From NCBI GenBank assembly GCA_044371535.1, contig JBILTL010000022.1, positions 1 to 21,071 on the forward strand: a stretch of 21,071 nucleotides of DNA, written 5' to 3'. The notes beneath the pieces were generated by a model. The model had not been told where the DNA came from. It saw only the letters and a list, made by a program, of their open reading frames with translations, and did not search any database. Position numbers and translations under genes: made by a program. The stretch is from CAIZGX01 sp044371535 (GTDB lineage Bacteria > Bacteroidota > Bacteroidia > Flavobacteriales_D > Sanyastnellaceae). Shown piece by piece: positions 1 to 6,926 of the stretch (position 1 is the first letter of the stretch; every line of letters begins with the position of its first letter).

Positions 1-1402
1 CGCCTTTTGCTTTCAAAGAAGCCACTTCAATCTGAAGCAACACCTTCGCAGCTTGCGCACCGCCCATTACTGCAACTTGCGCCGTTGGCCAACCCACAAT
101 CAATCGCGGGTCGTAAGCCTTTCCGCACATGGCGTAATTGCCCGCGCCGTAACTGTTACCCATGATAATGGTAAACTTCGGCACAACACTGTTGGCTTGC
201 GCGTTCACCAACTTTGCTCCGTCCTTAATAATTCCGCCGTGTTCACTTTTACTTCCAACCATAAAACCCGTTACGTCTTGAAGGAAGACCAACGGAATGT
301 TTTTCTGATTGCAGTTCATGTCGCTGTATATAACACCTCCGAACTGAATTCCGTCCTTTTTGCTTTTAATCACTTCGCGTTGATTGGCCACAATTCCAAC
401 AGACCAACCGTTAACACGTCCGTATGCACACACAATGCTCTTTCCATATTCAGCCTTGTATTCCGTGTACTCACTGTTGTCTACCAAGCACTCAATCATC
501 TCGCGCACCTCATAAGAAGTGGTTCTATCGGTAGGAAGAATTCCCAACATGTCCTCTACATTGCGTTTCGGAATCACAGGAGCGATCCGATCGAAACCTG
601 CATCTTTACTAGTCTTTCCTTGCTGACTCAATAATTTCTTCAAGGTATCTAACGCGTCTTTGTCGTTCAATGCTTTGTAGTCTGTCACCCCACTGATTTC
701 GCAGTGCGTAGTTGCGCCACCTAGTGTTTCGTTGTCGACTTCCTCTCCAATAGCGGCTTTCACCAAGTACGAACCTGCAAGGAAGATGCTTCCTGTCTTA
801 TCTACAATAAGTGCTTCGTCGCTCATAATCGGCAAGTACGCACCACCAGCAACGCAACTGCCCATAACGGCTGCGTATTGCGGAATGCCCATGCTGCTCA
901 TGCGCGCATTGTTTCTGAATATTCTTCCGAAGTGTTCTTTATCGGGGAAGATTTCGTCCTGCATAGGCAAGTATACCCCCGCACTGTCTACCAAATAGAT
1001 AATCGGAATGTGGTTCTCCATGGCAATCTCTTGCGCACGAAGGTTCTTCTTTCCTGTTATTGGGAACCAAGCACCCGCCTTTACGGTAGCGTCGTTCGCA
1101 ACGACAAGACACAGTTTCTTCGAAACATACCCCATCACCACTACTACTCCACCAGCCGGACAGCCGCCCTGTTCAGCGTACATGCCATCTCCCGCGAAAG
1201 CACCGACTTCAATGCGTTCGGTATCTTTATCCAAAAGGTAATCAACTCGCTCACGCGCCGTCATCTTTCCCTTTTCATGCTCCTTATCCATGCGCTTCTT
1301 CCCCCCGCCTTCGTAGATCTTTTTCAGTCTACGTTGAAGTTCTGCAATGCGCTGAAGCATTTTATCTTCGTTTTTGTTGAATTCCAATTCTTTCGAGTCC
1401 AT
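1..1402 (-). CDS. Acyl-CoA carboxylase beta (carboxyltransferase) subunit, 3' end cut off by the window
   Basis: The frame is open without a stop from an ATG at 1402 to the window edge, giving 467 codons; relatives are about 540 residues, so roughly 75 C-terminal residues are missing. The protein begins MDSKELEFNKNEDKML and has a coiled-coil-like N-terminus. A crotonase-fold core follows, with GSCVAGGAY at residues 181-189 and a second glycine-rich turn (NSYGAGNYAMCGKAYDP) near the cut end. Family knowledge: this subunit moves carboxyl from carboxybiotin to an acyl-CoA, in branched-chain or propionyl-CoA metabolism in the cytosol. The sequence most resembles the methylcrotonoyl-CoA carboxylase beta group, but the substrate cannot be fixed by eye. 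The biotin-carrying alpha subunit is not in the window. It lies 25 bp after the substrate-binding protein gene and has its own -7 motif 4 nt before ATG, with no Shine-Dalgarno. Confidence 0.93.
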   Translation of the reverse strand, partial: MDSKELEFNKNEDKMLQRIAELQRRLKKIYEGGGKKRMDKEHEKGKMTARERVDYLLDKDTERIEVGAFAGDGMYAEQGGCPAGGVVVVMGYVSKKLCLVVANDATVKAGAWFPITGKKNLRAQEIAMENHIPIIYLVDSAGVYLPMQDEIFPDKEHFGRIFRNNARMSSMGIPQYAAVMGSCVAGGAYLPIMSDEALIVDKTGSIFLAGSYLVKAAIGEEVDNETLGGATTHCEISGVTDYKALNDKDALDTLKKLLSQQGKTSKDAGFDRIAPVIPKRNVEDMLGILPTDRTTSYEVREMIECLVDNSEYTEYKAEYGKSIVCAYGRVNGWSVGIVANQREVIKSKKDGIQFGGVIYSDMNCNQKNIPLVFLQDVTGFMVGSKSEHGGIIKDGAKLVNAQANSVVPKFTIIMGNSYGAGNYAMCGKAYDPRLIVGWPTAQVAVMGGAQAAKVLLQIEVASLKAKG

Positions 1403-1406
1403 GCGG

Positions 1407-1414
1407 CAAAGTTA
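1407..1414 (-). promoter_or_regulatory. -7 promoter element TAACTTTG of the carboxylase gene, 4 nt before ATG
   Basis: The minus strand reads TAACTTTG, a full match to the Bacteroidota TAnnTTTG element, then CCGC and the ATG. No TTG is seen at the -33 position (17-21 nt upstream). Placement predicts transcription starting at or within a few bases of the start codon, that is, a leaderless mRNA (inference). Confidence 0.45.
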
Positions 1415-1427
1415 GGTATTGCTTGTT

Positions 1428-2576
1428 TTATTGTGTTCGTTGAAAATAGTTTCCTGAAAATGTTGAATCAATCAAAACCATTTTCAATTCTTGAAGTAGT
1501 ATGTGCGGCTCTAGCAAGGCTTTGTCGAAAAAGCCATTATTAGCGGCGTTGCAGAGAAATAATTTTTTATGTTGAAAGGGACCGCTCTGCGTGAATTCCG
1601 GATGCAGTTGCGAAAGTGAAACGTTGGATGTATTCGGAAAATAAACCAATTCGCCATACGCATCGGCTACATTCAATGCGAACAGCATGCGCTCCTTATC
1701 GAAATTCAAATTACCCTTTCCTTCCTCTGCTCCAACATACTCAGCACCAGCGTCTTTCAACAAAACAGCCCAATACGATTGATTATTCGCCACGGTCCAG
1801 TCGCTGCCGTTATTCGTCGCGAAAAACACTTTCCTCCTCCTTCCTTGCGAAGCATCTTTCGTAGAATCTTTTGCAGAATCTTTCGAAGAATCTTGTGAAA
1901 CATCTTTCGAAAAATCTTTCAAAGAATCTTGCTTCGCATCTAAATACTCCCTTTCAATAACCTCAAACAAAGCAGACGCCATCTCCTCCTTACGCAACAC
2001 ATAACCAAAAACATACAACCATTCAGCCTTTCCAAGCGGATGCTCTTCCAGATACTCTGTAGTTGGGATGACTGCACATTGAGGCAATTTCGATTGATAA
2101 GGCGTTGATTCGAAGGGAACGCTAAACAGAACCGACGGATTCAACAGGAGTAAATCTTCCATGTTCACATCGCCATTCCGAGTGAGGTTTTGAGTCTTTC
2201 CGCTGGCAATTTGCTCTTGAAGGTTTCCAAGCTGAATGCGATCTGCATACGTTACTCCGCAAACGTTATTCATTCCATTCAATGCATTCACGAAATAGGT
2301 ATGTGTGGTGCTTAGTAAGGCAATTCTTTCTGGATTAATTTGAGAAAGAGAAACAGAATGAGAAACAGAATGAGAAACAGAAGGAGAATTAGAATTAGAA
2401 TCAGAATGAGATAGAAACTGAACAAGGGTATCGCCTTCGATTTTAACAACACGAAAACCGGTGGCGTATTTAGGTTGGAAAATAACGGTCACATCTCCCG
2501 TCTCATTTCCATTGGAACAGGCATTTAGAAAAGCAGCGCTCACAAAGAGAATGAGGAGAAGACGTTGCACTTTCAT
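1428..2576 (-). CDS. Substrate-binding lipoprotein of a TroA/BtuF-type (metal, siderophore or cobalamin) ABC importer
   Basis: 382 residues. I chose the ATG at 2576, not the upstream ATG at 2633, because it gives a classic lipoprotein signal (MKVQRLLLILFVSAAFLNAC; lipobox LNAC, Cys20) and has a promoter element directly before it. The mature part resembles the periplasmic-binding-protein-2 fold: a first lobe with an (R)IALLSTTH strand, VNMEDLLLLNPSVLF, a connecting helix (about 185-212), and a second lobe containing NNGSDWTVANNQSYWAVLL. The ligand is not readable, and no permease or ATPase for it is in the window. Two low-complexity segments interrupt the fold: a Ser-rich stretch at 56-79 and a D-x-x-K/Q four-residue repeat at 213-244, both from 12-bp DNA arrays. 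The second lies where the interlobe helix should end, so it is probably a tolerated flexible loop. The protein is probably anchored in an envelope membrane. Confidence 0.8.
   Translation of the reverse strand: MKVQRLLLILFVSAAFLNACSNGNETGDVTVIFQPKYATGFRVVKIEGDTLVQFLSHSDSNSNSPSVSHSVSHSVSLSQINPERIALLSTTHTYFVNALNGMNNVCGVTYADRIQLGNLQEQIASGKTQNLTRNGDVNMEDLLLLNPSVLFSVPFESTPYQSKLPQCAVIPTTEYLEEHPLGKAEWLYVFGYVLRKEEMASALFEVIEREYLDAKQDSLKDFSKDVSQDSSKDSAKDSTKDASQGRRRKVFFATNNGSDWTVANNQSYWAVLLKDAGAEYVGAEEGKGNLNFDKERMLFALNVADAYGELVYFPNTSNVSLSQLHPEFTQSGPFQHKKLFLCNAANNGFFDKALLEPHILLQELKMVLIDSTFSGNYFQRTQ
1845..1940 (-). repeat. 12-bp minisatellite, 8 units, in frame inside the substrate-binding lipoprotein
   Basis: Read on the coding strand, eight 12-nt units lie end to end, each GAT + two variable codons + AAA/AAG/CAA (for example GATTCTTCGAAA = DSSK), giving D-x-x-K/Q eight times (residues 213-244). 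Units differ by a few substitutions, so the array is old or under loose selection. Positions 1887-1911 are identical, in inverted orientation, to 11643-11667 in the NagZ gene. Confidence 0.92.
2349..2408 (-). repeat. Second 12-bp array (AGAAACAGAATG on plus strand), 5 units, same gene
   Basis: On the plus strand two exact copies of AGAAACAGAATG are followed by three diverged units, with degenerate half-units on both sides. The underlying pattern is a hexamer AGAAnn. It encodes the alternating-Ser stretch (such as SVSHSVSHSVS) at residues 56-79 of the lipoprotein, in what should be the linker before the first core strand. Confidence 0.85.
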
Positions 2577-2580
2577 GGGG

Positions 2581-2610
2581 CAAAAGTAAACAAGAAAAAA
2601 GCCACTCCAA
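2581..2610 (-). promoter_or_regulatory. Promoter of the substrate-binding lipoprotein gene (TTG-N19-TACTTTTG), 4 nt before ATG
   Basis: On the minus strand the -33 TTG is complementary to 2608-2610, the spacer is 19 nt, and TACTTTTG is complementary to 2581-2588, followed by CCCC and the ATG at 2576. It fits the Bacteroidota -33/-7 consensus. The -33 TTG is exactly the loop of the upstream terminator hairpin. The spacing predicts a leaderless transcript. Confidence 0.62.
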
Positions 2611-2621
2611 GAGTGGCTTTT
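2595..2621 (-). terminator. Intrinsic terminator after the sigma-factor transcript
   Basis: A perfect stem GCCACTC/GAGTGGC (2601-2607 with 2611-2617) has a three-base loop and is extended by A:T pairs. On the minus strand it is followed by six T. It would end transcripts coming from the sigma-factor gene and the small ORF at 2624-2734. Confidence 0.8.
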
Positions 2622-2623
2622 CA

Positions 2624-2734
2624 TTAGTTCCAAATATAATTTTTGGTAACTGGTTGCAGCTGTTCGTATGCTGAAAGAATAATTTCTTCCGACTCCATAA
2701 AAGCTACTAAATCTTGAAGGGTAAAGTCTTGCAT
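2624..2734 (-). CDS. Possible 36-residue protein between the sigma factor and its terminator
   Basis: A short ORF runs from ATG at 2734 to TAA, starting MQDFTLQDLVAFMESEEI and ending KNYIWN. It lies 66 bp downstream of the sigma-factor stop and ends 3 bp before the terminator hairpin, so it sits fully inside the sigma transcript. It is acidic, probably helical, with no signal peptide, no membrane segment and no cysteines. No Shine-Dalgarno is visible. I do not recognise the family. Position alone suggests a partner or regulator of the sigma factor, but this is inference. It could also be an untranslated 3' region. Confidence 0.45.
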   Translation of the reverse strand: MQDFTLQDLVAFMESEEIILSAYEQLQPVTKNYIWN

Positions 2735-2800
2735 AGGCGCGTTTTATTTTTGGGCTTAACGCAACCTTTTCTTTCGATATTGCCCTTGGACTAAACTTTT

Positions 2801-3385
2801 TTAGATCACCAGTTTAATGTTGTGCTTTTCAATGTGCTTACGAAGATTGATTAACGCATAGCGCATTCTTCCCAAAGCCGTATTGATACTGATTTCTAAG
2901 TGATCTGCAATTTCTTTGAAGCTCATGTCGTAAACAATACGCATCATTACAATTTCACGCTGCTCAGTAGGAAGCATGCCTATTAACTGGCGCACTTCTT
3001 TGGTTACTTCCTTTTGAATCACCTGCTTCTCCACGTTTTTCGATGTTTCTTGAACGAAATCAAGCGGATCATATTTATCGGTAGCACGTTGAATAGGCAT
3101 TTTCTTGTTGTTGCGGAAATGATCGATGCACAAGTTGTGTGCAATACGCATGATCCATGCAGAGAATTTACCTTCTTCGTTGTACTGTCCGTCTTTCAAT
3201 GCCTGAACAGCCTTCAAGAATGTGTCTTGAAACAAATCGTTAGCCAATTCGCGATCGCGAACGAACATGTAGATTTTTCCAAACACCTTTGACTTGTAGC
3301 GTGACATTAACTCACGGAATGCGGGTTCGTTTCCTTGCATGTACAAGGTTACCAATTGGCGATCTGATTCGAGTGATAAGCGCAT
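2801..3385 (-). CDS. ECF-type RNA polymerase sigma factor (sigma-70 family)
   Basis: 194 residues. The sigma-70 region 2 spans about residues 21-94 (RELANDLFQDTFLKAVQ for core binding, then SAWIMRIAHNLCIDHFRNN for -10 recognition). Region 4 spans about 131-185, with the helix-turn-helix MSFKEIADHLEISINTALGR. Regions 1 and 3 are absent, as in ECF factors. It redirects RNA polymerase to a dedicated promoter set. No anti-sigma gene with a membrane segment is next to it, which is unusual for classical ECF pairs; the only downstream candidate is the 36-residue ORF. It is divergent from uvrA across 239 bp. The start is fixed by a strong Shine-Dalgarno five bases upstream, the only good one in the window. 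Confidence 0.93.
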   Translation of the reverse strand: MRLSLESDRQLVTLYMQGNEPAFRELMSRYKSKVFGKIYMFVRDRELANDLFQDTFLKAVQALKDGQYNEEGKFSAWIMRIAHNLCIDHFRNNKKMPIQRATDKYDPLDFVQETSKNVEKQVIQKEVTKEVRQLIGMLPTEQREIVMMRIVYDMSFKEIADHLEISINTALGRMRYALINLRKHIEKHNIKLVI

Positions 3386-3390
3386 AACGT

Positions 3391-3397
3391 CCTCCTT
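3391..3397 (-). promoter_or_regulatory. Perfect Shine-Dalgarno (AAGGAGG) of the sigma-factor gene
   Basis: The minus strand reads AAGGAGG, then ACGTT, then ATG, with a run of A before it. I inspected the upstream region of every other gene here and found none with a comparable purine box at this distance. In Bacteroidota the anti-Shine-Dalgarno is normally occluded on the ribosome, so this site is exceptional. Confidence 0.75.
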
Positions 3398-3507
3398 TTT
3401 TTTAGATGGTTCAACTTAATTTAGAACTGAAAAAAAAGTAGTGTTATATTCTATAGGCGCTTGATGTGATTTTTGTTTTTAATGTCTCTCTATTGACATC
3501 TTGAAAA

Positions 3508-3539
3508 CGAATATAGCAAATGTTTTTACAAATAGCAAA
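3508..3539 (-). promoter_or_regulatory. Tentative promoter of the sigma-factor gene (TTTG-N20-TATATTCG)
   Basis: On the minus strand TTTG (complement of 3536-3539) is followed after 20 nt by TATATTCG (complement of 3508-3515), one mismatch from TAnnTTTG. It would give a leader of roughly 115 nt. It overlaps the direct repeat at 3514-3551. No better match was found in this 239-bp divergent region. Confidence 0.25.
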
Positions 3540-3551
3540 TAATTTTTTACA
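3514..3551. repeat. Imperfect direct repeat, TAGCAAAT + T-rich tail, 19-bp period
   Basis: TAGCAAAT occurs at 3514 and again at 3533, each followed by a T-run ending in ACA. The offset of 19 bp is close to two helical turns, as in some paired regulator sites. It lies in the AT-rich divergent region between the sigma factor and uvrA. It could also be chance in AT-rich DNA. Confidence 0.35.
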
Positions 3552-3597
3552 TTTTTTTCTTTCCTACCAATGAACAATAATGTGATTGAAGAGGTAA

Positions 3598-3605
3598 TAC
3601 CTTTG
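3598..3605 (+). promoter_or_regulatory. -7 promoter element TACCTTTG of uvrA
   Basis: TACCTTTG matches TAnnTTTG and lies 19 nt before the GTG start of uvrA. No TTG is found at the expected -33 distance. A short leader of about 12-15 nt is predicted. Confidence 0.42.
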
Positions 3606-3624
3606 ACACTTCAACAAGAAAAAC

Positions 3625-6393
3625 GTGAAGAACGAAAACCACAAAACCCACATCATTATTAAGGGTGCACGCGTGCACAACTTAAAAAACGTATCTGTTT
3701 CCATACCTAGAAATAAACTGGTCGTGCTTACAGGATTGAGTGGTTCAGGAAAAAGTAGTTTGGCTTTCAACACACTCTTCGCAGAAGGACAACGCAGATA
3801 TGTAGAAAGTCTTTCCTCTTATGCACGACAGTTCCTGGGTCGTTTCGATAAACCAGATGTTGATTCAATTATAGGCATTAGTCCTGCTGTAGCTATTGAA
3901 CAGAAAGTCACGGGAAGGAGTTCGCGATCTACTGTTGGTACTTCAACAGAGATCTACGATTACATTAAGCTTCTCTACGCGCGTATTGGTATTACCTACT
4001 CGCCTATCACGGGAAAGGCTATCACTAAAAACAACACTTCTGATGTAGTGAATGTGATTTTCAATTTGAAAAACGAAACACGCTTCGCTATTGTTTGTCC
4101 GCTTAAAATAGAATCTGAAACTTCTTTTCAAATTGGAAAAGAAACGTTGTTAGCGCAAGGCTTTAGCAGACTTGTGTACAACAATGAATTCATAGAAATT
4201 CAAGATGCGGAGTACTCTTCGAAACATACCTACTACTTGCTCATTGACCGCATGTCGAAAGACGATGAATTGGAAGCTTCGCGCTTGGGAGACAGCGTAG
4301 ATCTTTCATTCTCCTTGGGCCACGGACATTGCGCGCTTTTCTTTCCAGATAAAAAGAAATATGATTTCTTCGCCAATCAATTGGAAGAAGACGGTGTTGT
4401 TTTCGAAGAACCTTCATTGAATTTATTCTCCTTCAACAATCCGGTTGGAGCATGCAAAACATGCGAAGGATTTGGGAGCATTATTGGCATTGATTCGAAG
4501 CTCGTTATTCCGAATGAAAACCTTTCGATTTACCAAGATTGCATTGCTTGTTGGAAGGGTGATAAACTGAGTGGTTGGAAAGATGATTTAATTCGCAATG
4601 CGAAGAAAGCCGATATTCCTATTCACACGCCATACCGCGACCTGTCTACCCTTCAGAAGAAAACCATTTGGGAGGGTTGCACACATTTTCATGGAATAAA
4701 TACTTTTTTCAAATACCTAGAAGCAGAGACGTACAAGATTCAAAATCGTGTTTTACTCTCTCGCTATCGCGGAAGAACAGCGTGTCCTGAATGTCATGGG
4801 ACACGCTTAAAAAAAGAAGCGAATTACGTGAAGATTGCGAACACTTCGGTGTCTGAATTAATGCTTCTTCCGTTACATAAATCGTTGAACTTTTTCGAAA
4901 CACTTTCACTGAGCAAACACGACGAATCGGTTGCGAAAAGAATTCTTTTAGAAATAAAAAACAGACTTCGTTTTTTGTGCGAAGTTGGATTGGAATACCT
5001 CACCTTGAATCGCCTTTCAAACACATTGAGTGGTGGAGAAGCGCAACGCATACATCTCGCGACCAGCCTAGGAAGTGCGTTGGTTGGATCTATGTATATT
5101 CTCGATGAACCAAGCATTGGATTGCACCCGCGCGACAGCAAACGCTTGCTCGAAGTTTTGAAGAATCTACGCGACCAAGGGAACACAGTTATTGTTGTTG
5201 AGCACGAAGAAGAAATTATTCGCAATGCAGATTACATCATTGACATTGGGCCGGAAGCAGGTGCCAAAGGAGGTGAAATTGTGTTCGAAGGAATCGCAAA
5301 AGACCTTGAGAAAAAAGGCAAGACTTTAACTGGAGATTACTTGCGCGGAGATAAGAAGATTCACATTGAAAAAACGAAGAAAAAACTCAACGATTTCGTA
5401 TCGTTGAAAGATGTGAATCTTCACAATTTAGGAAATGTGAGTATTGATATACCCCTTCACGCATTCAGCGTGATTACTGGTGTTAGTGGGTCTGGAAAAA
5501 GCACTTTAATCAAAAGTGTGCTCTACCCTGCCCTTCAAAATGCATTGAACGGAATTGCAGAAAACAGTTCCAATTACAGCGAACTTTCGGGAAGCATTTC
5601 TTCCATTAAAGCGTTGGAATTTGTTGATCAAAATCCGATTGGAAAAAGTAGTCGTTCCAACCCAGCAACTTACCTAAAAATCTACGACGACATACGTGCG
5701 CTTTTCACTTCACAACCGTTGGCTAAACAACGCAACATGAAGCCCGCATTTTTCTCTTTCAACGTCACCGGAGGAAGATGCGATACCTGCGAGGGTGAAG
5801 GCATTCAGACGATTGAGATGCAGTTTATGGCAGACGTAGAATTGGTGTGTGAAACGTGTAAAGGAAAACGATTCAAAGAAGAAGTTTTAGATGTTCAATA
5901 CCGAGAAAAAAACATTGCAGATGTATTGGATTTAACTGTTGATGAAGCCATTCATTTTTTCGGTGAAGACACTTCTACAAGTGCGAAACATATTGTTCAA
6001 AAACTAACACCGCTTAAAGCTGTAGGACTTGACTACGTTAAGCTTGGACAGAGTAACAGTACTTTGTCTGGCGGTGAAGCGCAACGTATTAAACTTGCGT
6101 CTTTCTTAATCAAAGGACCCAATCAACCGCATACTTTATTCATCTTCGATGAACCCACAACGGGGTTGCATTTCCACGATGTGCAGAAGTTGATGATTAC
6201 GTTTCAAGCTTTGCTTGCGCAAGGACATACTGTAATTGCGATTGAGCATCATACAGATGTTATGCGCTGTGCCGATTGGATTGTGGACATTGGCCCTGAA
6301 GGTGGCGAGAAAGGCGGAAACATCTTGTATTGCGGGCCATTCGAGGCTTTCTTAAAAACAAAATCATATACCGCAGACGCGTTGAATTCTTAA
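3625..6393 (+). CDS. uvrA: Excinuclease ABC subunit A (UvrA)
   Basis: 922 residues, slightly shorter than the usual 930-945. The start is GTG; an in-frame TGA at 3604 rules out anything further upstream, and the N-terminal IIIKGARVHNLKN is in the family position. UvrA is the damage-sensing ATPase of nucleotide excision repair and works with UvrB. Both ABC modules are complete: Walker A GLSGSGKSS (37-45), signature LSGGEAQRI (468-476), Walker B YILDEPS (491-497), Walker A GVSGSGKST (619-627), signature LSGGEAQRI (814-822), Walker B FIFDEPT (839-845). The C-terminal zinc finger has both pairs, CDTC (719-722) and CETC (742-745). In the first finger only CKTC (277-280) is present; the pair E. coli has before it is missing. 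CPEC is present at 387-390. It probably shares a transcript with msrB, 41 bp downstream. Confidence 0.98.
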   Translation: MKNENHKTHIIIKGARVHNLKNVSVSIPRNKLVVLTGLSGSGKSSLAFNTLFAEGQRRYVESLSSYARQFLGRFDKPDVDSIIGISPAVAIEQKVTGRSSRSTVGTSTEIYDYIKLLYARIGITYSPITGKAITKNNTSDVVNVIFNLKNETRFAIVCPLKIESETSFQIGKETLLAQGFSRLVYNNEFIEIQDAEYSSKHTYYLLIDRMSKDDELEASRLGDSVDLSFSLGHGHCALFFPDKKKYDFFANQLEEDGVVFEEPSLNLFSFNNPVGACKTCEGFGSIIGIDSKLVIPNENLSIYQDCIACWKGDKLSGWKDDLIRNAKKADIPIHTPYRDLSTLQKKTIWEGCTHFHGINTFFKYLEAETYKIQNRVLLSRYRGRTACPECHGTRLKKEANYVKIANTSVSELMLLPLHKSLNFFETLSLSKHDESVAKRILLEIKNRLRFLCEVGLEYLTLNRLSNTLSGGEAQRIHLATSLGSALVGSMYILDEPSIGLHPRDSKRLLEVLKNLRDQGNTVIVVEHEEEIIRNADYIIDIGPEAGAKGGEIVFEGIAKDLEKKGKTLTGDYLRGDKKIHIEKTKKKLNDFVSLKDVNLHNLGNVSIDIPLHAFSVITGVSGSGKSTLIKSVLYPALQNALNGIAENSSNYSELSGSISSIKALEFVDQNPIGKSSRSNPATYLKIYDDIRALFTSQPLAKQRNMKPAFFSFNVTGGRCDTCEGEGIQTIEMQFMADVELVCETCKGKRFKEEVLDVQYREKNIADVLDLTVDEAIHFFGEDTSTSAKHIVQKLTPLKAVGLDYVKLGQSNSTLSGGEAQRIKLASFLIKGPNQPHTLFIFDEPTTGLHFHDVQKLMITFQALLAQGHTVIAIEHHTDVMRCADWIVDIGPEGGEKGGNILYCGPFEAFLKTKSYTADALNS

Positions 6394-6434
6394 TTCAGTG
6401 CAAAATAATTATTGAAAAAATTAGTTGTTCAACC

Positions 6435-6926
6435 ATGAGAAAATTAGTTTTATTCGGCATTGCAGGTTTGTTAAGTTTAGCAAGCTGCTCACAACAAAAG
6501 CAAAACCAAAGTTCAAGCAATAACATGACACCAAAAGTGATTAAAACAGAAGAGGAATGGAAGAAAGAACTTTCTTCAGAACAATTCCGCATACTTCGTG
6601 AGAAGGGCACAGAGCGCGCATTTACTGGTGAGTTTTGGGACCATCATGACATTGGAACATACAGTTGCGCAGCATGCGGACAAGAACTTTTTCAATCTGA
6701 TTCCAAATTCGATAGTGGTTGCGGATGGCCAAGCTATTTCAAACCGATTAATGAGTTAGTGATTTCAGAAGATAAAGACACCTCTTACGGCATGGTAAGA
6801 ACAGAGGTTATGTGCAGCAAATGTGGCGGACATTTAGGCCATGTTTTTCCTGACGGTCCACCTCCTACCGGTTTACGTTACTGCATTAATTCAGGAGCGC
6901 TAATCTTTAAACCGAATAACCCTTAA
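6435..6926 (+). CDS. msrB: Peptide-methionine (R)-S-oxide reductase, lipoprotein form
   Basis: 163 residues. I chose ATG at 6435 over an upstream in-frame start at 6330 that lies inside uvrA, because it yields a clean lipoprotein signal ending LSLASC (Cys18). After a Q/N/S-rich linker comes the MsrB fold: zinc pairs CAAC (78-81) and CSKC (127-130), GCGWPSYF (95-102), GGHLGHVFPDGP, and the catalytic cysteine in RYCINSG (Cys150). It reduces the R form of methionine sulfoxide in proteins. The lipid signal places it in the envelope, so it would repair oxidised exported proteins. It starts 41 bp after uvrA on the same strand and has no obvious promoter of its own. Its last 20 bp overlap the convergent gene on the other strand. 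Confidence 0.95.
   Translation: MRKLVLFGIAGLLSLASCSQQKQNQSSSNNMTPKVIKTEEEWKKELSSEQFRILREKGTERAFTGEFWDHHDIGTYSCAACGQELFQSDSKFDSGCGWPSYFKPINELVISEDKDTSYGMVRTEVMCSKCGGHLGHVFPDGPPPTGLRYCINSGALIFKPNNP

Noticed and set aside
53..1543. Plus-strand open frames opposite the carboxylase gene
   Set aside because: They are antisense shadows; the minus strand carries a continuous, clearly homologous carboxyltransferase reading frame over the same bases.
1845..1940. CRISPR array
   Set aside because: Units are 12 bp, contiguous without spacers, and lie in frame inside a gene.
2577..2633. Longer N-terminus of the substrate-binding lipoprotein starting at 2633
   Set aside because: It would put 19 residues before the lipoprotein signal and is encoded by the terminator and promoter sequences.
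4824..5225. Antisense open frame within uvrA
   Set aside because: It lies fully opposite conserved UvrA ATPase motifs and resembles no known family.
6330..6434. Longer N-terminus of MsrB starting inside uvrA
   Set aside because: The added residues precede a complete lipoprotein signal and lie mostly in uvrA coding sequence.
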